A stretch of 64,000 nt of DNA from Alicyclobacillus suci (GTDB taxonomy: Bacteria > Bacillota > Bacilli > Alicyclobacillales > Alicyclobacillaceae), in the NCBI RefSeq assembly GCF_017329615.1, contig NZ_JAFMTW010000011.1, forward strand, positions 32,324 to 96,323. The letters run 5' to 3'. The notes beneath the pieces were generated by a model, which saw only the letters and a list, made by a program, of their open reading frames with translations, was not told the origin of the DNA and ran no database searches. Positions 17,252 to 25,790 of the stretch are shown here, one piece after another (the stretch's first letter is position 1; each line of letters begins with the position of its first letter). The position numbers were made by a program, and so were the translations under genes.

Positions 17252-18031
17252 ATGCCGCAAGCGGCCATGTCGCCAGCGGATATCCAGCGACGAAAAGCCC
17301 GCAATCGGAAAATTGTCATCGGCTTCTTCGCCTTTATCGGCGTCGTCGTCGTGCTGGAGTCACCACTTGCCCGCGTTCGGTCGTTTCGTGTGTCAGGAAA
17401 CACGACGATTCCAGCGCAGCGTATTATCGCGGACAGTGGACTGCATAAAGGCCAGAGCCTATGGCAGGTGAATCGTGGAAATGTCGCCCATCACGTCACT
17501 TCGAAGGAACCGATGGTTCAGTCGGTTGCGGTTTCGACGGACTGGGTAAAAGGTTCTATCGACCTCACCATACGCGAGCGGCAGGTCGTCGCCGTTTATG
17601 AGACGTCGGGAAAATTTTATCAGCTATTGAACAATGGAGTGGTATACCAGGAAGCGGCACCGAAGGACGGCTTGCCGTATCCGCTCGTCACTGCTTCACA
17701 GAACCATGTGAAGTTGGGACAAGCAGTTAGCCCAGAGGTCAGCGCAGTGTGCAAGCAATTGGCGAAGGTCGATTCGGGCGCTTTAGCGGACGTGTCAGAG
17801 TTCCACGTGAACGGAGATGGCACCGTGTCGCTCTATCTCGACAACCAATTCGTCGTGACTTGTGATACGAAGGGACTCGTTGGAAGCTTCAACGCCATGC
17901 ATTCTGCCGTGCAGTATTTCATTGAAAAAGGGTACAAGCCTGGAAATATCGACTTGAGTGGGGCACCGCCTTACCTTTATACACCTTTTTCCAATACGAG
18001 CGCCGGGGCAAACGAGAAAGGGGCACAATGA
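17252..18031 (+). CDS. divIB: Cell division protein DivIB/FtsQ
   Basis: Bitopic divisome protein that partners FtsL and DivIC. 259 residues: a basic cytoplasmic tail, one membrane segment around residues 25-45 (IVIGFFAFIGVVVVLESPL), then the extracytoplasmic POTRA domain starting at VRSFRVSGNTTIPAQRII and a beta domain with RERQVVAVYE. ATG 17252 follows AAGGAAGTGA. Its stop overlaps the next gene by 4 bp (ATGA), showing translational coupling to the DUF881 pair. Confidence 0.9.
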   Translation: MPQAAMSPADIQRRKARNRKIVIGFFAFIGVVVVLESPLARVRSFRVSGNTTIPAQRIIADSGLHKGQSLWQVNRGNVAHHVTSKEPMVQSVAVSTDWVKGSIDLTIRERQVVAVYETSGKFYQLLNNGVVYQEAAPKDGLPYPLVTASQNHVKLGQAVSPEVSAVCKQLAKVDSGALADVSEFHVNGDGTVSLYLDNQFVVTCDTKGLVGSFNAMHSAVQYFIEKGYKPGNIDLSGAPPYLYTPFSNTSAGANEKGAQ

Positions 18032-18747
18032 TCTTGAACACGCGGACAAAATTGACGCTATCGCTCACGGCCGTCTCCGTCGTGCTTGGACTCATGGTGT
18101 CGCTCGGCTACCGGCAGACAGAACTCTCTGCTCGGCTTGGTTCACTCACAGGGAGTCTCGCGGTCAACAAGCAATTGACGCAGAAACTCAGTAGTCTCCA
18201 AGCTGCGAATCAAGACGCTGAGCAGCAGTTGGCGTCTGTCACTGCCAGTCTGAACAAGTACGAGGCACAGTCGGCGGGTTCCAGCGATGAGCTCAAGCAA
18301 TTGCAGACCAAAATTCAGGATGAACGCATTTTGGCAGGGACGACCCCGGTGCATGGACCTGGTGTGGTTGTGACGTTAAACGATGCAGGGACGACCGGCA
18401 TCGATATTGCGTCGGGTATCACGCACGACTGGAACGTGCGCAGTGTCGTCAACGAGTTGTTCACAGCTGGCGCTGAGGCGGTGACCATCAACGGCGTGCG
18501 CGTCATCGCGACGTCGGCGGTCAATTGTCAGGGACCGACGGTCACGGTAAACGGACGGCAGTTGGCGGCGCCGTTCGAGGTCGACGCGATTGGTGATCCG
18601 ACGACGTTGAAGAAGGCCCTCATGTTGTCTGGAGGTATTCTGGATGCGCTCCGTCAGCAGGGGTTGCAAGTGTCGACCCCGCAGGCCAAGTCGGACATTC
18701 AAATGCCTGCGTACACCAGTCCGCTGCGAGCTGATGCAGGAAAGTGA
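18028..18747 (+). CDS. DUF881 family protein (YlxW/YlxX type), first copy
   Basis: 239 residues: an N-terminal membrane segment (about 10-28), a coiled coil rich in Q, L and S (about 45-95), then the DUF881 domain, seen as GPGVVVTLND, VVNELFTAGAEAVTINGVRV and DAIGDPTTLKKAL. The biochemical role is unknown; the family is found beside divIB and ftsA in many Firmicutes and is thought to be cell-surface and division-related. It overlaps divIB by 4 bp and is followed 4 bp later by a paralogue. In B. subtilis the pair is ylxW and ylxX. Confidence 0.85.
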   Translation: MILNTRTKLTLSLTAVSVVLGLMVSLGYRQTELSARLGSLTGSLAVNKQLTQKLSSLQAANQDAEQQLASVTASLNKYEAQSAGSSDELKQLQTKIQDERILAGTTPVHGPGVVVTLNDAGTTGIDIASGITHDWNVRSVVNELFTAGAEAVTINGVRVIATSAVNCQGPTVTVNGRQLAAPFEVDAIGDPTTLKKALMLSGGILDALRQQGLQVSTPQAKSDIQMPAYTSPLRADAGK

Positions 18748-18751
18748 GTGA

Positions 18752-19489
18752 GTGCGTATGCAGCGCAGGAGTTTAATTTTAGGGGTGTCCGCCATCACTA
18801 CCGCCCTGGGCTTTATGCTGACGGTGCAGATTACTTCGCGTCCCTCCTACAGCAGCAGTCCTACAAGTTATATCGACTTGCGGACGCAGGTGGACGAGCT
18901 GGCGCAGGAACATCAAATTCTCGAGAATGACATCTCGAAGGCGAGGGTTCAGCTCGACGAATATCAAGCGGCCAAAAACAGCGGTTCCTTGCAAAAGGTA
19001 CTTTTGAACGACCAGAAGACAGTCGAGCAACAGGCAGGCATTGCACCTGTGAGTGGTGCGGGCATCACCATTGAGATGGCGTACGATCCGTCTCTTCCCA
19101 CGGTTCCTGAAGATCAGGCTGCGTTCCCTGGCCTGCAAGACCAGATGCTCGCCGAAGTGGTGAATACGTTGTTTGGCAGCGGCGCGACAGCCGTCAGTAT
19201 CAATGGTCAGCGACTGGTGACCACGTCGTCTATCCGCCTTGTGTCCGGCCTCGCTGGCATTACCGGCGTCAATGTCAACAAGACGCCGATTACTATGCCG
19301 TATGAGATATCAGCGGTCGGCAATGTACAGACGATGGAGGCGGGGCTGACGGTCGAACAGTTGAAGGACGCGTTCAATATGTGTGGCGTCTCATTTGATG
19401 TCACAGCCCATACGGGCGCGCACGGCGTTCAGGTGCCAGGTTATAGCGGCGTGTTGCCTGGACAGTGGGCAAAGGAGGGGAACGGTTGA
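18752..19489 (+). CDS. DUF881 family protein (YlxW/YlxX type), second copy
   Basis: 245 residues with the same plan as its neighbour: signal-anchor near the N-terminus, coiled coil (about 45-75), DUF881 domain with GAGITIEMAYD, VVNTLFGSGATAVSINGQRL and ISAVGNVQTMEAGL. The two copies align in layout but have diverged. GTG 18752 is the first start; ATG 18758, two codons on, is equally possible. Its stop shares a base with the sbp start (TGATG), so translation is coupled. Confidence 0.84.
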   Translation: MRMQRRSLILGVSAITTALGFMLTVQITSRPSYSSSPTSYIDLRTQVDELAQEHQILENDISKARVQLDEYQAAKNSGSLQKVLLNDQKTVEQQAGIAPVSGAGITIEMAYDPSLPTVPEDQAAFPGLQDQMLAEVVNTLFGSGATAVSINGQRLVTTSSIRLVSGLAGITGVNVNKTPITMPYEISAVGNVQTMEAGLTVEQLKDAFNMCGVSFDVTAHTGAHGVQVPGYSGVLPGQWAKEGNG

Positions 19490-19872
19490 TGTTCTGGTTA
19501 CCGGTCGTCGGTTTGGTGGTCGGCGTCGCCTTGGGGCTCGTCACCAATATTACTGTTCCGGTCGCGTTGTCCAGTTACTTGTCAATTGCGATTTTAGCCG
19601 CTCTCGACACAGTACTTGGAGGAATCCGCGCGAGTCTGGAGAAGTCATTTGACGGAGCCGTTTTTTTAACCGGCTTCTTTACGAACACGTTGGTTGCAGC
19701 GTTACTTGCCTACATTGGCAATCAGTTGGGTGTTGACTTGTATCTCGCTGCTGTTGTGGCTTTTGGCGTACGCCTATTCAATAATATTGCGTCGATTCGC
19801 CGCGGAGTTTTCCTGCTTCTTCGGCAACGCAAGTTGAACCGGGAGAACGCTGCTGGTCGAGCACAGTTGTGA
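19489..19872 (+). CDS. sbp: Small basic protein Sbp (DUF1290)
   Basis: 127-residue membrane protein with three to four hydrophobic segments and a basic tail, matching DUF1290. Recognisable family features are VGLVTNITVPVALSSYLSIA, AALDTVLGGIRA and GVDLYLAAVVAFGVRLFNNI. Function unknown; it lies before ftsA in many Firmicutes. ATG 19489 has AAGGAGGGG about 8 bp upstream. Confidence 0.88.
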   Translation: MFWLPVVGLVVGVALGLVTNITVPVALSSYLSIAILAALDTVLGGIRASLEKSFDGAVFLTGFFTNTLVAALLAYIGNQLGVDLYLAAVVAFGVRLFNNIASIRRGVFLLLRQRKLNRENAAGRAQL

Positions 19873-19889
19873 ATTATTTTGAGGATTGA

Positions 19890-19918
19890 AGAGGAATGTC
19901 GAAAAACGTGTGGAAATA
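19890..19918 (+). promoter_or_regulatory. Candidate sigma-H promoter of ftsAZ with an embedded Spo0A-like box
   Basis: AGAGGAATG (19890-19898) matches the sigma-H -35 (RNAGGAWWW) at 8 of 9 positions; GTGGAAATA (19910-19918) matches the -10 (RNNGAATWW) at 8 of 9; the spacer is 11 bp as expected. TGTCGAA (19897-19903), the core Spo0A box, overlaps the end of the -35. In B. subtilis ftsAZ has a sigma-H promoter used at sporulation onset. Confidence 0.5.
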
Positions 19919-19963
19919 GATAGAGAATCGCAGTCTTCGGCGCTCTAGGGAGGTGCCACTCGG

Positions 19964-21193
19964 TTGGCCAAAGAAGATTACATCGTCAGTCTCGACATCG
20001 GCACTTCGAAAATTCGAGCCATCATCGGGGAGCCCACAGGTTCAAGCATCAACGTCATCGGAGTTGGTTCCGCCTCCGGTGAAGGCTTGCGCCATGGGTC
20101 CATTGTCGATATAGATTTGACCGTTGAATCCATTCGTGAAGCCATTGACCATGCGGAACGCATGGTGGGGATTCACATCTCGTCTGCTTACGTAGGTATC
20201 TCGGGAAACCACATTCAGCTGCACAGCAGTCACGGCGTGGTCGCGGTGTCCTCTGCGGATAGGGAAATTTCGGATGAAGACATCGAACGCGTGTTACAGC
20301 AGGCGCGCGTCGTTGCACTGCCGCCAGAGCGCGAAGTCATCGACGTCGTTGCGAAAGAGTTCGTCGTCGACGGTTTGCGCGGCATTATGGACCCACGGGG
20401 AATGCTCGGTGTTCGCTTGGAAGTAGAGGCTTATCTCATTACGGGCAGTCGTACGGCAATTCACAATGTCGTGCGCTGTGTCGAACGCGCAGGACTGGAA
20501 GTCGCCAATTTGGTACTGATGCCGTTGGCAGCCAGTCATATCGCATTGTCGAATGATGAGCGAAAGCTCGGTGTCGCACTCGTCGATATTGGCGCAGGTG
20601 CCACAACTGTCACGATTTTTTCCAATGGTGTCCTCATGGGGACGAGTATCATTCCAATGGGCGGTGACTACGTGACGCACGACATCGCCATTGGGTTGCG
20701 CACGAGCACCACGTCTGCTGAGCAGGTGAAACTGCGACACGCGTGTGCAGTCGTTGCCCAGGCGTCTGAAAATGAGACGTTTCAAGTTCCGAGGATGGGC
20801 AGTAACAAGGACACGGAATACACGCAATACGACCTAGCGACGATTGTTGAACCTCGAATGCAGGAGATATTTGCACTCGTGCAAAAAGAGGTAGAGAAGA
20901 TGGGTTATGCGGATGACTTACCTGCGGGGTATGTCCTGCACGGTGGCGTCATGTCGACGCCTGGGGCGGCTGAACTCGCCAGCGAGGAGCTGCAGGCGCC
21001 GGTTCGCATCGCGATACCAGAATTTCTGGGCGTGCGAGATCCATCGTTTGTAAATGGTGTCGGCACGATTGCGTACGCAGCCCGAACAGGTCTGCGGCCG
21101 ACTCCGATGGATCAGTCAGCACCGGTTCGTCAGATGAAGTCGTCGGGTGGTATGTTTACGCGGATTAAGGATTGGTTGCGCGACTTTGTATAA
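19964..21193 (+). CDS. ftsA: Cell division protein FtsA
   Basis: Actin-like ATPase that tethers FtsZ filaments to the membrane. 409 residues. ATPase phosphate loops are at SLDIGTSKIRAIIG and LVDIGAGATTVTIF; the adenosine motif GYVLHGGVMSTPGA lies near residue 325. The C-terminal helix FTRIKDWLRDFV is amphipathic and is the expected membrane-targeting sequence. The start is TTG 19964 behind AGGGAGGTG; the resulting MAKEDYIVSLDIGTS matches the family. Confidence 0.95.
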   Translation: MAKEDYIVSLDIGTSKIRAIIGEPTGSSINVIGVGSASGEGLRHGSIVDIDLTVESIREAIDHAERMVGIHISSAYVGISGNHIQLHSSHGVVAVSSADREISDEDIERVLQQARVVALPPEREVIDVVAKEFVVDGLRGIMDPRGMLGVRLEVEAYLITGSRTAIHNVVRCVERAGLEVANLVLMPLAASHIALSNDERKLGVALVDIGAGATTVTIFSNGVLMGTSIIPMGGDYVTHDIAIGLRTSTTSAEQVKLRHACAVVAQASENETFQVPRMGSNKDTEYTQYDLATIVEPRMQEIFALVQKEVEKMGYADDLPAGYVLHGGVMSTPGAAELASEELQAPVRIAIPEFLGVRDPSFVNGVGTIAYAARTGLRPTPMDQSAPVRQMKSSGGMFTRIKDWLRDFV

Positions 21194-21324
21194 TGCTGAG
21201 AGGTTCGCAGCTCGTCGGCGTGTCCAAGGCGAGATGTATGGTGGCTCGCGGAAAACCTCTCGTCCCCTGACCGCGAGAGAGGCAGGGATAGGCGTGGAGC
21301 GATATATGTTGAGGAGGAGCAGTC

Positions 21325-22443
21325 ATGCTGGAATTTGATTTTGAATCGGATTCCCTGGCGCATATTAAAGTGATTGGCGTCGGCGGCGGTGGGTGTAACG
21401 CGGTCAACCGCATGATTGAATCCGGCGTCAAAGGCGTCGAATTTATAGTCGTCAACACGGATGCCCAGGCATTGAAATTATCGAAGGCGGAAACGCGGCT
21501 TCAGATTGGCGAAAAGCTAACTCGCGGTCTGGGAGCTGGCGCGAATCCGGAAATCGGCAAGAAGGCGGCAGAGGAAAGCCGCGAAATGCTCGCAAATGCA
21601 CTGAATGGTGCAGATATGGTGTTTGTCACGGCCGGCATGGGCGGCGGTACCGGCACAGGGGCGGCGCCAGTCATCGCTGAAATCTCGAAAGAAATTGGTG
21701 CGTTGACCGTTGGTGTTGTGACCAAGCCGTTCCGCTTTGAGCAACGTCGGCGGATGGTACAGGCAGAAATGGGCGTTTCTGCTTTGAAAGAAAAGGTAGA
21801 TACGCTGATTGTCATCCCGAATGATCGACTGCTCGAAATCGTCGACCGCAACACGCCGGTTCTCGAAGCGTTCCGCGAAGCGGACAACGTCTTGCGCCAA
21901 GGTGTGTCGGGTATCTCTGAACTGATTGCCACGCCAGCGCTCATCAACGTGGACTTCGCCGACGTCAAGGCGATTATGACGGAGCGCGGTTCGGCGTTGA
22001 TGGGGATTGGTATCGCTTCTGGCGAGAACCGTGCTGCGGAGGCTGCGAAAAAGGCGATTTCGTCACCACTTCTGGAGACTTCTATCGATGGTGCGCGAGG
22101 CGTCTTGATGCACGTTGCTGGTGGTACCAACCTCAGTCTTTGGGAGGTTAACGAGGCGGCGGATATCGTGTCGACGACGGCGGATGCGGAAGTCAACATG
22201 ATTTTTGGTGCTGCGATTGATCCAGATCTCGAAGATGAGATTGTTGTGACCGTCATTGCAACTGGTTTTGAAGGAAATCAGTCGAATCATGAAACGGCGC
22301 CAGAGCACGCTACGCGTAGCACGGTTCAGCGGCACAGCACGATTCACGATGCGCCGCCGTCGGTTCCGAATACCGGTAACGCATGGGATGTGCCAGCGTT
22401 CATGCGGCGCCGCGATGGGAATAAGTTTGGTCGCGATAGGTAA
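21325..22443 (+). CDS. ftsZ: Cell division protein FtsZ
   Basis: Tubulin-like GTPase that forms the division ring. 372 residues. The tubulin signature G106-G-G-T-G-T-G is present, as are [12 protein letters not shown] near residue 20 and the catalytic T7-loop region NVDFADVK. The variable linker is short (about 40 residues), and the C-terminal peptide DVPAFMRRR, the binding site for FtsA and other partners, is intact. ATG 21325 has GAGGAGGAG upstream. A terminator follows, closing the dcw cluster. Confidence 0.98.
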   Translation: MLEFDFESDSLAHIKVIGVGGGGCNAVNRMIESGVKGVEFIVVNTDAQALKLSKAETRLQIGEKLTRGLGAGANPEIGKKAAEESREMLANALNGADMVFVTAGMGGGTGTGAAPVIAEISKEIGALTVGVVTKPFRFEQRRRMVQAEMGVSALKEKVDTLIVIPNDRLLEIVDRNTPVLEAFREADNVLRQGVSGISELIATPALINVDFADVKAIMTERGSALMGIGIASGENRAAEAAKKAISSPLLETSIDGARGVLMHVAGGTNLSLWEVNEAADIVSTTADAEVNMIFGAAIDPDLEDEIVVTVIATGFEGNQSNHETAPEHATRSTVQRHSTIHDAPPSVPNTGNAWDVPAFMRRRDGNKFGRDR

Positions 22444-22488
22444 GTGTAAGTCTAGAAATGTGTAAAAACGTTTATTTGTAAGGTCATG

Positions 22489-22534
22489 AGGCTGTTCTTG
22501 CGCATCGAGGGATGTCTGCAGGAGCAGCCTTTTG
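22489..22534 (+). terminator. Rho-independent terminator after ftsZ
   Basis: AGGCTGTTCTTGC (22489-22501) pairs with GCAGGAGCAGCCT (22518-22530) over 13 bp including G-T wobbles, followed by a short T run. It marks the end of the dcw cluster. Confidence 0.8.
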
Positions 22535-22623
22535 TCGTCTATGCCATCGCGCTGACTCGTGTTCCCTCTTTCTACACATGTCCCCCATCTTCTACAAAAA
22601 GTCTATGAGATTTCAGTCAAGTT

Positions 22624-22656
22624 CCGACAGGCTTCGTAATAGAGATAAATTATACT
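22624..22656 (+). promoter_or_regulatory. Candidate spoIIG promoter with long spacer
   Basis: TATACT (22651-22656) is a good -10. A possible -35, CCGACA (22624-22629), lies 21 bp upstream, longer than usual. The B. subtilis spoIIG promoter has a similar long (22-bp) spacer and needs Spo0A-P. I find no perfect TGTCGAA box here. Confidence 0.35.
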
Positions 22657-22683
22657 TCCCTTAAAACGGCTCGAGGTGGTTAC

Positions 22684-23703
22684 GTGCCTGCGACGCCAGT
22701 CGTCTATATCGACGTAGTTTTTGTCGTCAATTTCGTCATGGATGGCGTGTTATTGTGGACCACTGGCTGGTTACTCAAACGTAGCACGCGATTCCGGCGA
22801 GTAGCACTCGGAGCACTCCTTGGGGCTGGTTACGGACTATGCATGTTCTTTCCCATTTTGTCCTTGCTCACCACTTGGCCTGGGAAGGCGCTGATGTCCG
22901 TTGCCATGGTTTTCATCGCGTTGCCGCACAAGGGAATGCTTGACCTGCTTCGCCAAGTTGTCGTTTTCTTCTTTGTTTCGTTTGTGTTTGCCGGTGCAGC
23001 AGTCGCGTTGGGATTCGCCATTCCCAGCACGTCTTTGGGAAAGGGTATCGCGGTAAACGGGCATGGTCTCATGTTTGCCACGTCAGGTGAAACATTGGCT
23101 TTAATGGCCGCTGTGCCGATTTGTGTTTTTGGCATACAGAGATTGATGATGCGACTCCGGCGGGTGCAACAGCGCAGCAACTGGATAGTAGCCGTTGCGG
23201 CGAAATTTGGCGACGTAGTGGTTCAGTTTGATGGCTTATTGGACTCAGGCAATCAACTGTATGACCCGGTCTCTAAATGCCCGGTATCCTTTGTGGATAT
23301 GGACATTTTGTTGCCGGTACTACCCGAGGACGTACGAGGGGAAATCGCGAAGGGAACGGATCTGTTGACTGCTGTGGCTACCCTGGCGGCCTCGACGTCG
23401 TTTCGTTTGGTTCCGTTTCAAGGAGCTAGTGGTAAGGGCCTGACGGTGGCGTTGCGACCGGATGAGGTCACCTTACAACAAAATGGGGAGCGGCTTCGGG
23501 TGCGCAACGCGCAACTCTTGGCAGTGTACCCAGGCACACTCAGCAGCGATGGAACATTCCAAGCGATTTTGCATATGGACATGATGAATGGAGATGACGA
23601 GGTTGAAAGCACTCGACACACTCAAGGACCTCAATATGAAATTGCGAATTCGCCTCCGGTTGTTCTATCTACGCATTCGCGTGAGACTCCAAGGCAGTCC
23701 TGA
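22684..23703 (+). CDS. spoIIGA: Sporulation sigma-E factor processing peptidase SpoIIGA
   Basis: Membrane-embedded aspartic protease that removes the pro-sequence of sigma-E after a signal from the forespore. 339 residues: five hydrophobic segments in the first 150 residues, then the protease domain with the catalytic aspartate in the motif [15 protein letters not shown] 22684 follows CGAGGTGG. It is somewhat longer than the B. subtilis protein (about 309), because its frame runs 68 bp into sigE. Overlap with sigE suggests coupled expression, as in the spoIIG operon. Confidence 0.93.
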   Translation: MPATPVVYIDVVFVVNFVMDGVLLWTTGWLLKRSTRFRRVALGALLGAGYGLCMFFPILSLLTTWPGKALMSVAMVFIALPHKGMLDLLRQVVVFFFVSFVFAGAAVALGFAIPSTSLGKGIAVNGHGLMFATSGETLALMAAVPICVFGIQRLMMRLRRVQQRSNWIVAVAAKFGDVVVQFDGLLDSGNQLYDPVSKCPVSFVDMDILLPVLPEDVRGEIAKGTDLLTAVATLAASTSFRLVPFQGASGKGLTVALRPDEVTLQQNGERLRVRNAQLLAVYPGTLSSDGTFQAILHMDMMNGDDEVESTRHTQGPQYEIANSPPVVLSTHSRETPRQS

Positions 23704-24352
23704 AGAGGTCTATTACGTTGGGGGAAGCGAGGCACTGCCGCCGCCGTTGACCCGCGAAGAAGAGCAATATTTACTTGAACAATTGCCGTCGGGCGACGAG
23801 TCTGTGCGCGCGATGTTAATCGAACGCAACCTTCGGCTGGTCGTCTATATTGCCCGCAAGTTTGAAAACACGGGAATCAATATTGAAGACCTTGTTTCAA
23901 TCGGGACGATTGGATTGATTAAGGCCGTCAATACGTTTGATCCGACGAAGAAGATTAAACTCGCTACATATGCTTCAAGATGTATCGAAAACGAGATTTT
24001 GATGTATCTTCGTCGCAACAACAAACTGCGTTCGGAAGTCTCGTTTGACGAGCCGCTGAATGTGGACTGGGATGGCAATGAGCTGTTGCTGTCAGATGTT
24101 TTAGGGACGGAATCTGACACGATTTATCGCAACTTGGAGGATGAGGTTGACCGCGAATTATTGTATGACGCGTTGGAAAAATTGTCGGAGCGCGAGCGAA
24201 AGATCATGCAATTGCGGTTTGGCCTGGGGACCGGGCGTGAGATGACGCAAAAAGATGTGGCAGACCTACTTGGTATTTCGCAATCTTACATTTCGCGATT
24301 GGAAAAGAGAATTTTGAAACGGCTACAACGCGAGTTTAACAAGATGATTTAA
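23636..24352 (+). CDS. sigE: RNA polymerase sigma-E factor precursor (mother cell, early)
   Basis: Sigma-70 family factor for early mother-cell transcription. 238 residues. ATG 23636 is chosen: AAGGA lies 7 bp upstream and the product then begins with a basic, amphipathic pro-sequence of about 25 residues ending at EEVYYVGG, the region cut by SpoIIGA. Region 2 is seen at [26 protein letters not shown], and region 4.2 helix-turn-helix at [23 protein letters not shown]. ATGs upstream of 23636 would lengthen the pro-sequence and are less likely. Its 5' end lies within spoIIGA. Confidence 0.95.
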   Translation: MKLRIRLRLFYLRIRVRLQGSPEEVYYVGGSEALPPPLTREEEQYLLEQLPSGDESVRAMLIERNLRLVVYIARKFENTGINIEDLVSIGTIGLIKAVNTFDPTKKIKLATYASRCIENEILMYLRRNNKLRSEVSFDEPLNVDWDGNELLLSDVLGTESDTIYRNLEDEVDRELLYDALEKLSERERKIMQLRFGLGTGREMTQKDVADLLGISQSYISRLEKRILKRLQREFNKMI

Positions 24353-24361
24353 GTCAGCCGC

Positions 24362-24405
24362 AAGGGCGTGTCCGAACGCACATCACTGCATTCGGACACG
24401 CCCTT
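24362..24405 (+). terminator. Terminator after sigE
   Basis: A perfect 15-bp inverted repeat, AAGGGCGTGTCCGAA (24362-24376) and TTCGGACACGCCCTT (24391-24405), with a 14-nt loop. The T run is weak, but stem strength and place between sigE and sigG support termination. Confidence 0.75.
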
Positions 24406-24505
24406 GTCTAACGCTGCATACTCCCTCTAGTGGGCCTACTGGCCGAGCCATTTACATAACGTATAAAGGGATTTTTTGCGTGCGTTGCAGCCCCTCCTAA
24501 GCGGT

Positions 24506-24534
24506 GCATAAGTTCATCTTTCACGGACATACTG
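24506..24534 (+). promoter_or_regulatory. Sigma-F type promoter of sigG
   Basis: GCATA (24506-24510) fits the sigma-F -35 GYATA, and GGACATACTG (24525-24534) fits every defined position of the -10 GGNNANAHTR; the spacer is 14 bp. The same site also contains CATACT, near the sigma-G -10, as expected because the two factors overlap in recognition and sigG is also autoregulated. It lies 67 bp before the sigG start. Confidence 0.6.
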
Positions 24535-24600
24535 AAGACGAATTATGGAAATTATGGATATGCCCGTGGCAGATCAATGCACCTTTTGGGGGGAACTTCT

Positions 24601-25380
24601 ATGAAGCGCAACAAGGTCGAAATCTGCGGCGTCAACACCTCACAACTTCCCGTCTTAACCAATGTTCAAATGCGCGACTTGTTTGCTCGGCTACAAAGCG
24701 GTGAACTGTCGGCGCGCGAGCAACTTGTCAATGGGAACCTCCGCTTAGTCTTATCTGTGATTCAACGCTTTAACAATCGAGGGGAATATGTTGACGATTT
24801 GTTTCAGGTCGGTTGCATTGGTCTCATGAAAGCCATTGATAATTTCGACCTCGGGCAGAATGTGCGTTTTTCTACGTACGCCGTACCTATGATTGTGGGA
24901 GAAATTCGACGTTATTTGCGGGATAACAATCCGATTCGCGTGAGCCGTTCTTTGCGAGACATCGCATATAAGGCCTTGCAGGTTCGCGATGCACTGACGA
25001 CTCGCCATTTGCGAGAACCGACGATTATGGAGATTGCCAAGGAAATGGATGTCCCAAAAGAAGAAGTGGTGTTTGCGCTCGACGCAATTCAGGATCCTGT
25101 GTCGATGTTTGAGCCCATTTATCACGACGGGGGAGACCCTATTTATGTGATGGATCAGATTCACGATGACAAGGAACTTGACGCGAGCTGGGTGGAGGGT
25201 ATCGCACTCCGCGAGGCCATGCACAAGCTAACCGACAGAGAGAAGAAAATTTTGTCCATGCGATTTTACGAAGGAAAGACGCAAATGGAGGTCGCAGACG
25301 AAATCGGCATCTCCCAAGCGCAGGTATCCCGTCTCGAAAAAGCGGCGATTCAGCGCATGCATAAACACATTCAGTCGTAA
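24601..25380 (+). CDS. sigG: RNA polymerase sigma-G factor (forespore, late)
   Basis: Late forespore sigma factor. 259 residues beginning MKRNKVEICGVNTSQLPVL, the SigG-specific N-terminus. Region 2 (NLRLVLSVIQRFNNRGEYVDD), region 3 (NPIRVSRSLRDIAYKALQ) and region 4 (MEVADEIGISQAQVSRLEKAA) are complete and very close to Bacillus SigG. ATG 24601 has a GGGGGGAA ribosome binding site. It follows sigE by 248 bp with a terminator and a sigma-F-like promoter between, so it is a separate, forespore-timed unit. Confidence 0.96.
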   Translation: MKRNKVEICGVNTSQLPVLTNVQMRDLFARLQSGELSAREQLVNGNLRLVLSVIQRFNNRGEYVDDLFQVGCIGLMKAIDNFDLGQNVRFSTYAVPMIVGEIRRYLRDNNPIRVSRSLRDIAYKALQVRDALTTRHLREPTIMEIAKEMDVPKEEVVFALDAIQDPVSMFEPIYHDGGDPIYVMDQIHDDKELDASWVEGIALREAMHKLTDREKKILSMRFYEGKTQMEVADEIGISQAQVSRLEKAAIQRMHKHIQS

Positions 25381-25394
25381 AAGCCTGTAGTCCT

Positions 25395-25415
25395 GTCATA
25401 TAGATGAAATATGAC
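25395..25415 (+). promoter_or_regulatory. Inverted repeat between sigG and ymxH
   Basis: GTCATAT (25395-25401) and ATATGAC (25409-25415) form a perfect 7-bp inverted repeat just upstream of the ymxH ribosome binding site. It could be an operator or a weak hairpin; no factor can be named. Confidence 0.3.
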
Positions 25416-25436
25416 TAGGAGGAAGGCGGATCCGTC

Positions 25437-25733
25437 TTGATGCGAATATCTGACTTGCAATCAAAAGATGTCGTGAATGTGGAAGATGGAAAGCGTCTTG
25501 GTACCATCGGCGACTTGGAGCTCGACACTGACAGCGGACTTGTCCGGTCGCTCGTCATTCCTGGACAGGGGCGGTTTTTTGGGATGGTCGGCAGTACACA
25601 GGATTACATCATTCCGTGGAACCAGATTGTCAAAATTGGTTCGGACGTCATTCTTGTCGATTTGCGACCTCCCAGTGAGACTGGCTATTACATTCCCCCG
25701 GACTCCGGGAAACGCGGCACGGGTGGGTACTGA
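25437..25733 (+). CDS. ymxH: YlmC/YmxH family sporulation protein, PRC-barrel domain
   Basis: 98-residue protein with one PRC-barrel domain: MRISDLQSKDVVNVEDGKRLG, then VVNIEDG-like beta strands and VKIGSDVILVDL. The family is small, conserved in spore formers and of unknown mechanism. It starts at TTG 25437 or the overlapping ATG 25440, behind AGGAGGAAGG. It begins the ylm group downstream of sigG, a usual arrangement in spore-forming Firmicutes. Confidence 0.85.
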   Translation: MMRISDLQSKDVVNVEDGKRLGTIGDLELDTDSGLVRSLVIPGQGRFFGMVGSTQDYIIPWNQIVKIGSDVILVDLRPPSETGYYIPPDSGKRGTGGY

Positions 25734-25790
25734 AATTGTGTCAATCCATCGCCAAACGCGGCACGGCTCATGTATGATATTCTTGGGGGG

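Noticed and set aside
21501..22256. 251-codon reverse frame in ftsZ
   Set aside because: Serine- and isoleucine-rich shadow of the FtsZ frame; no ribosome binding site or family.
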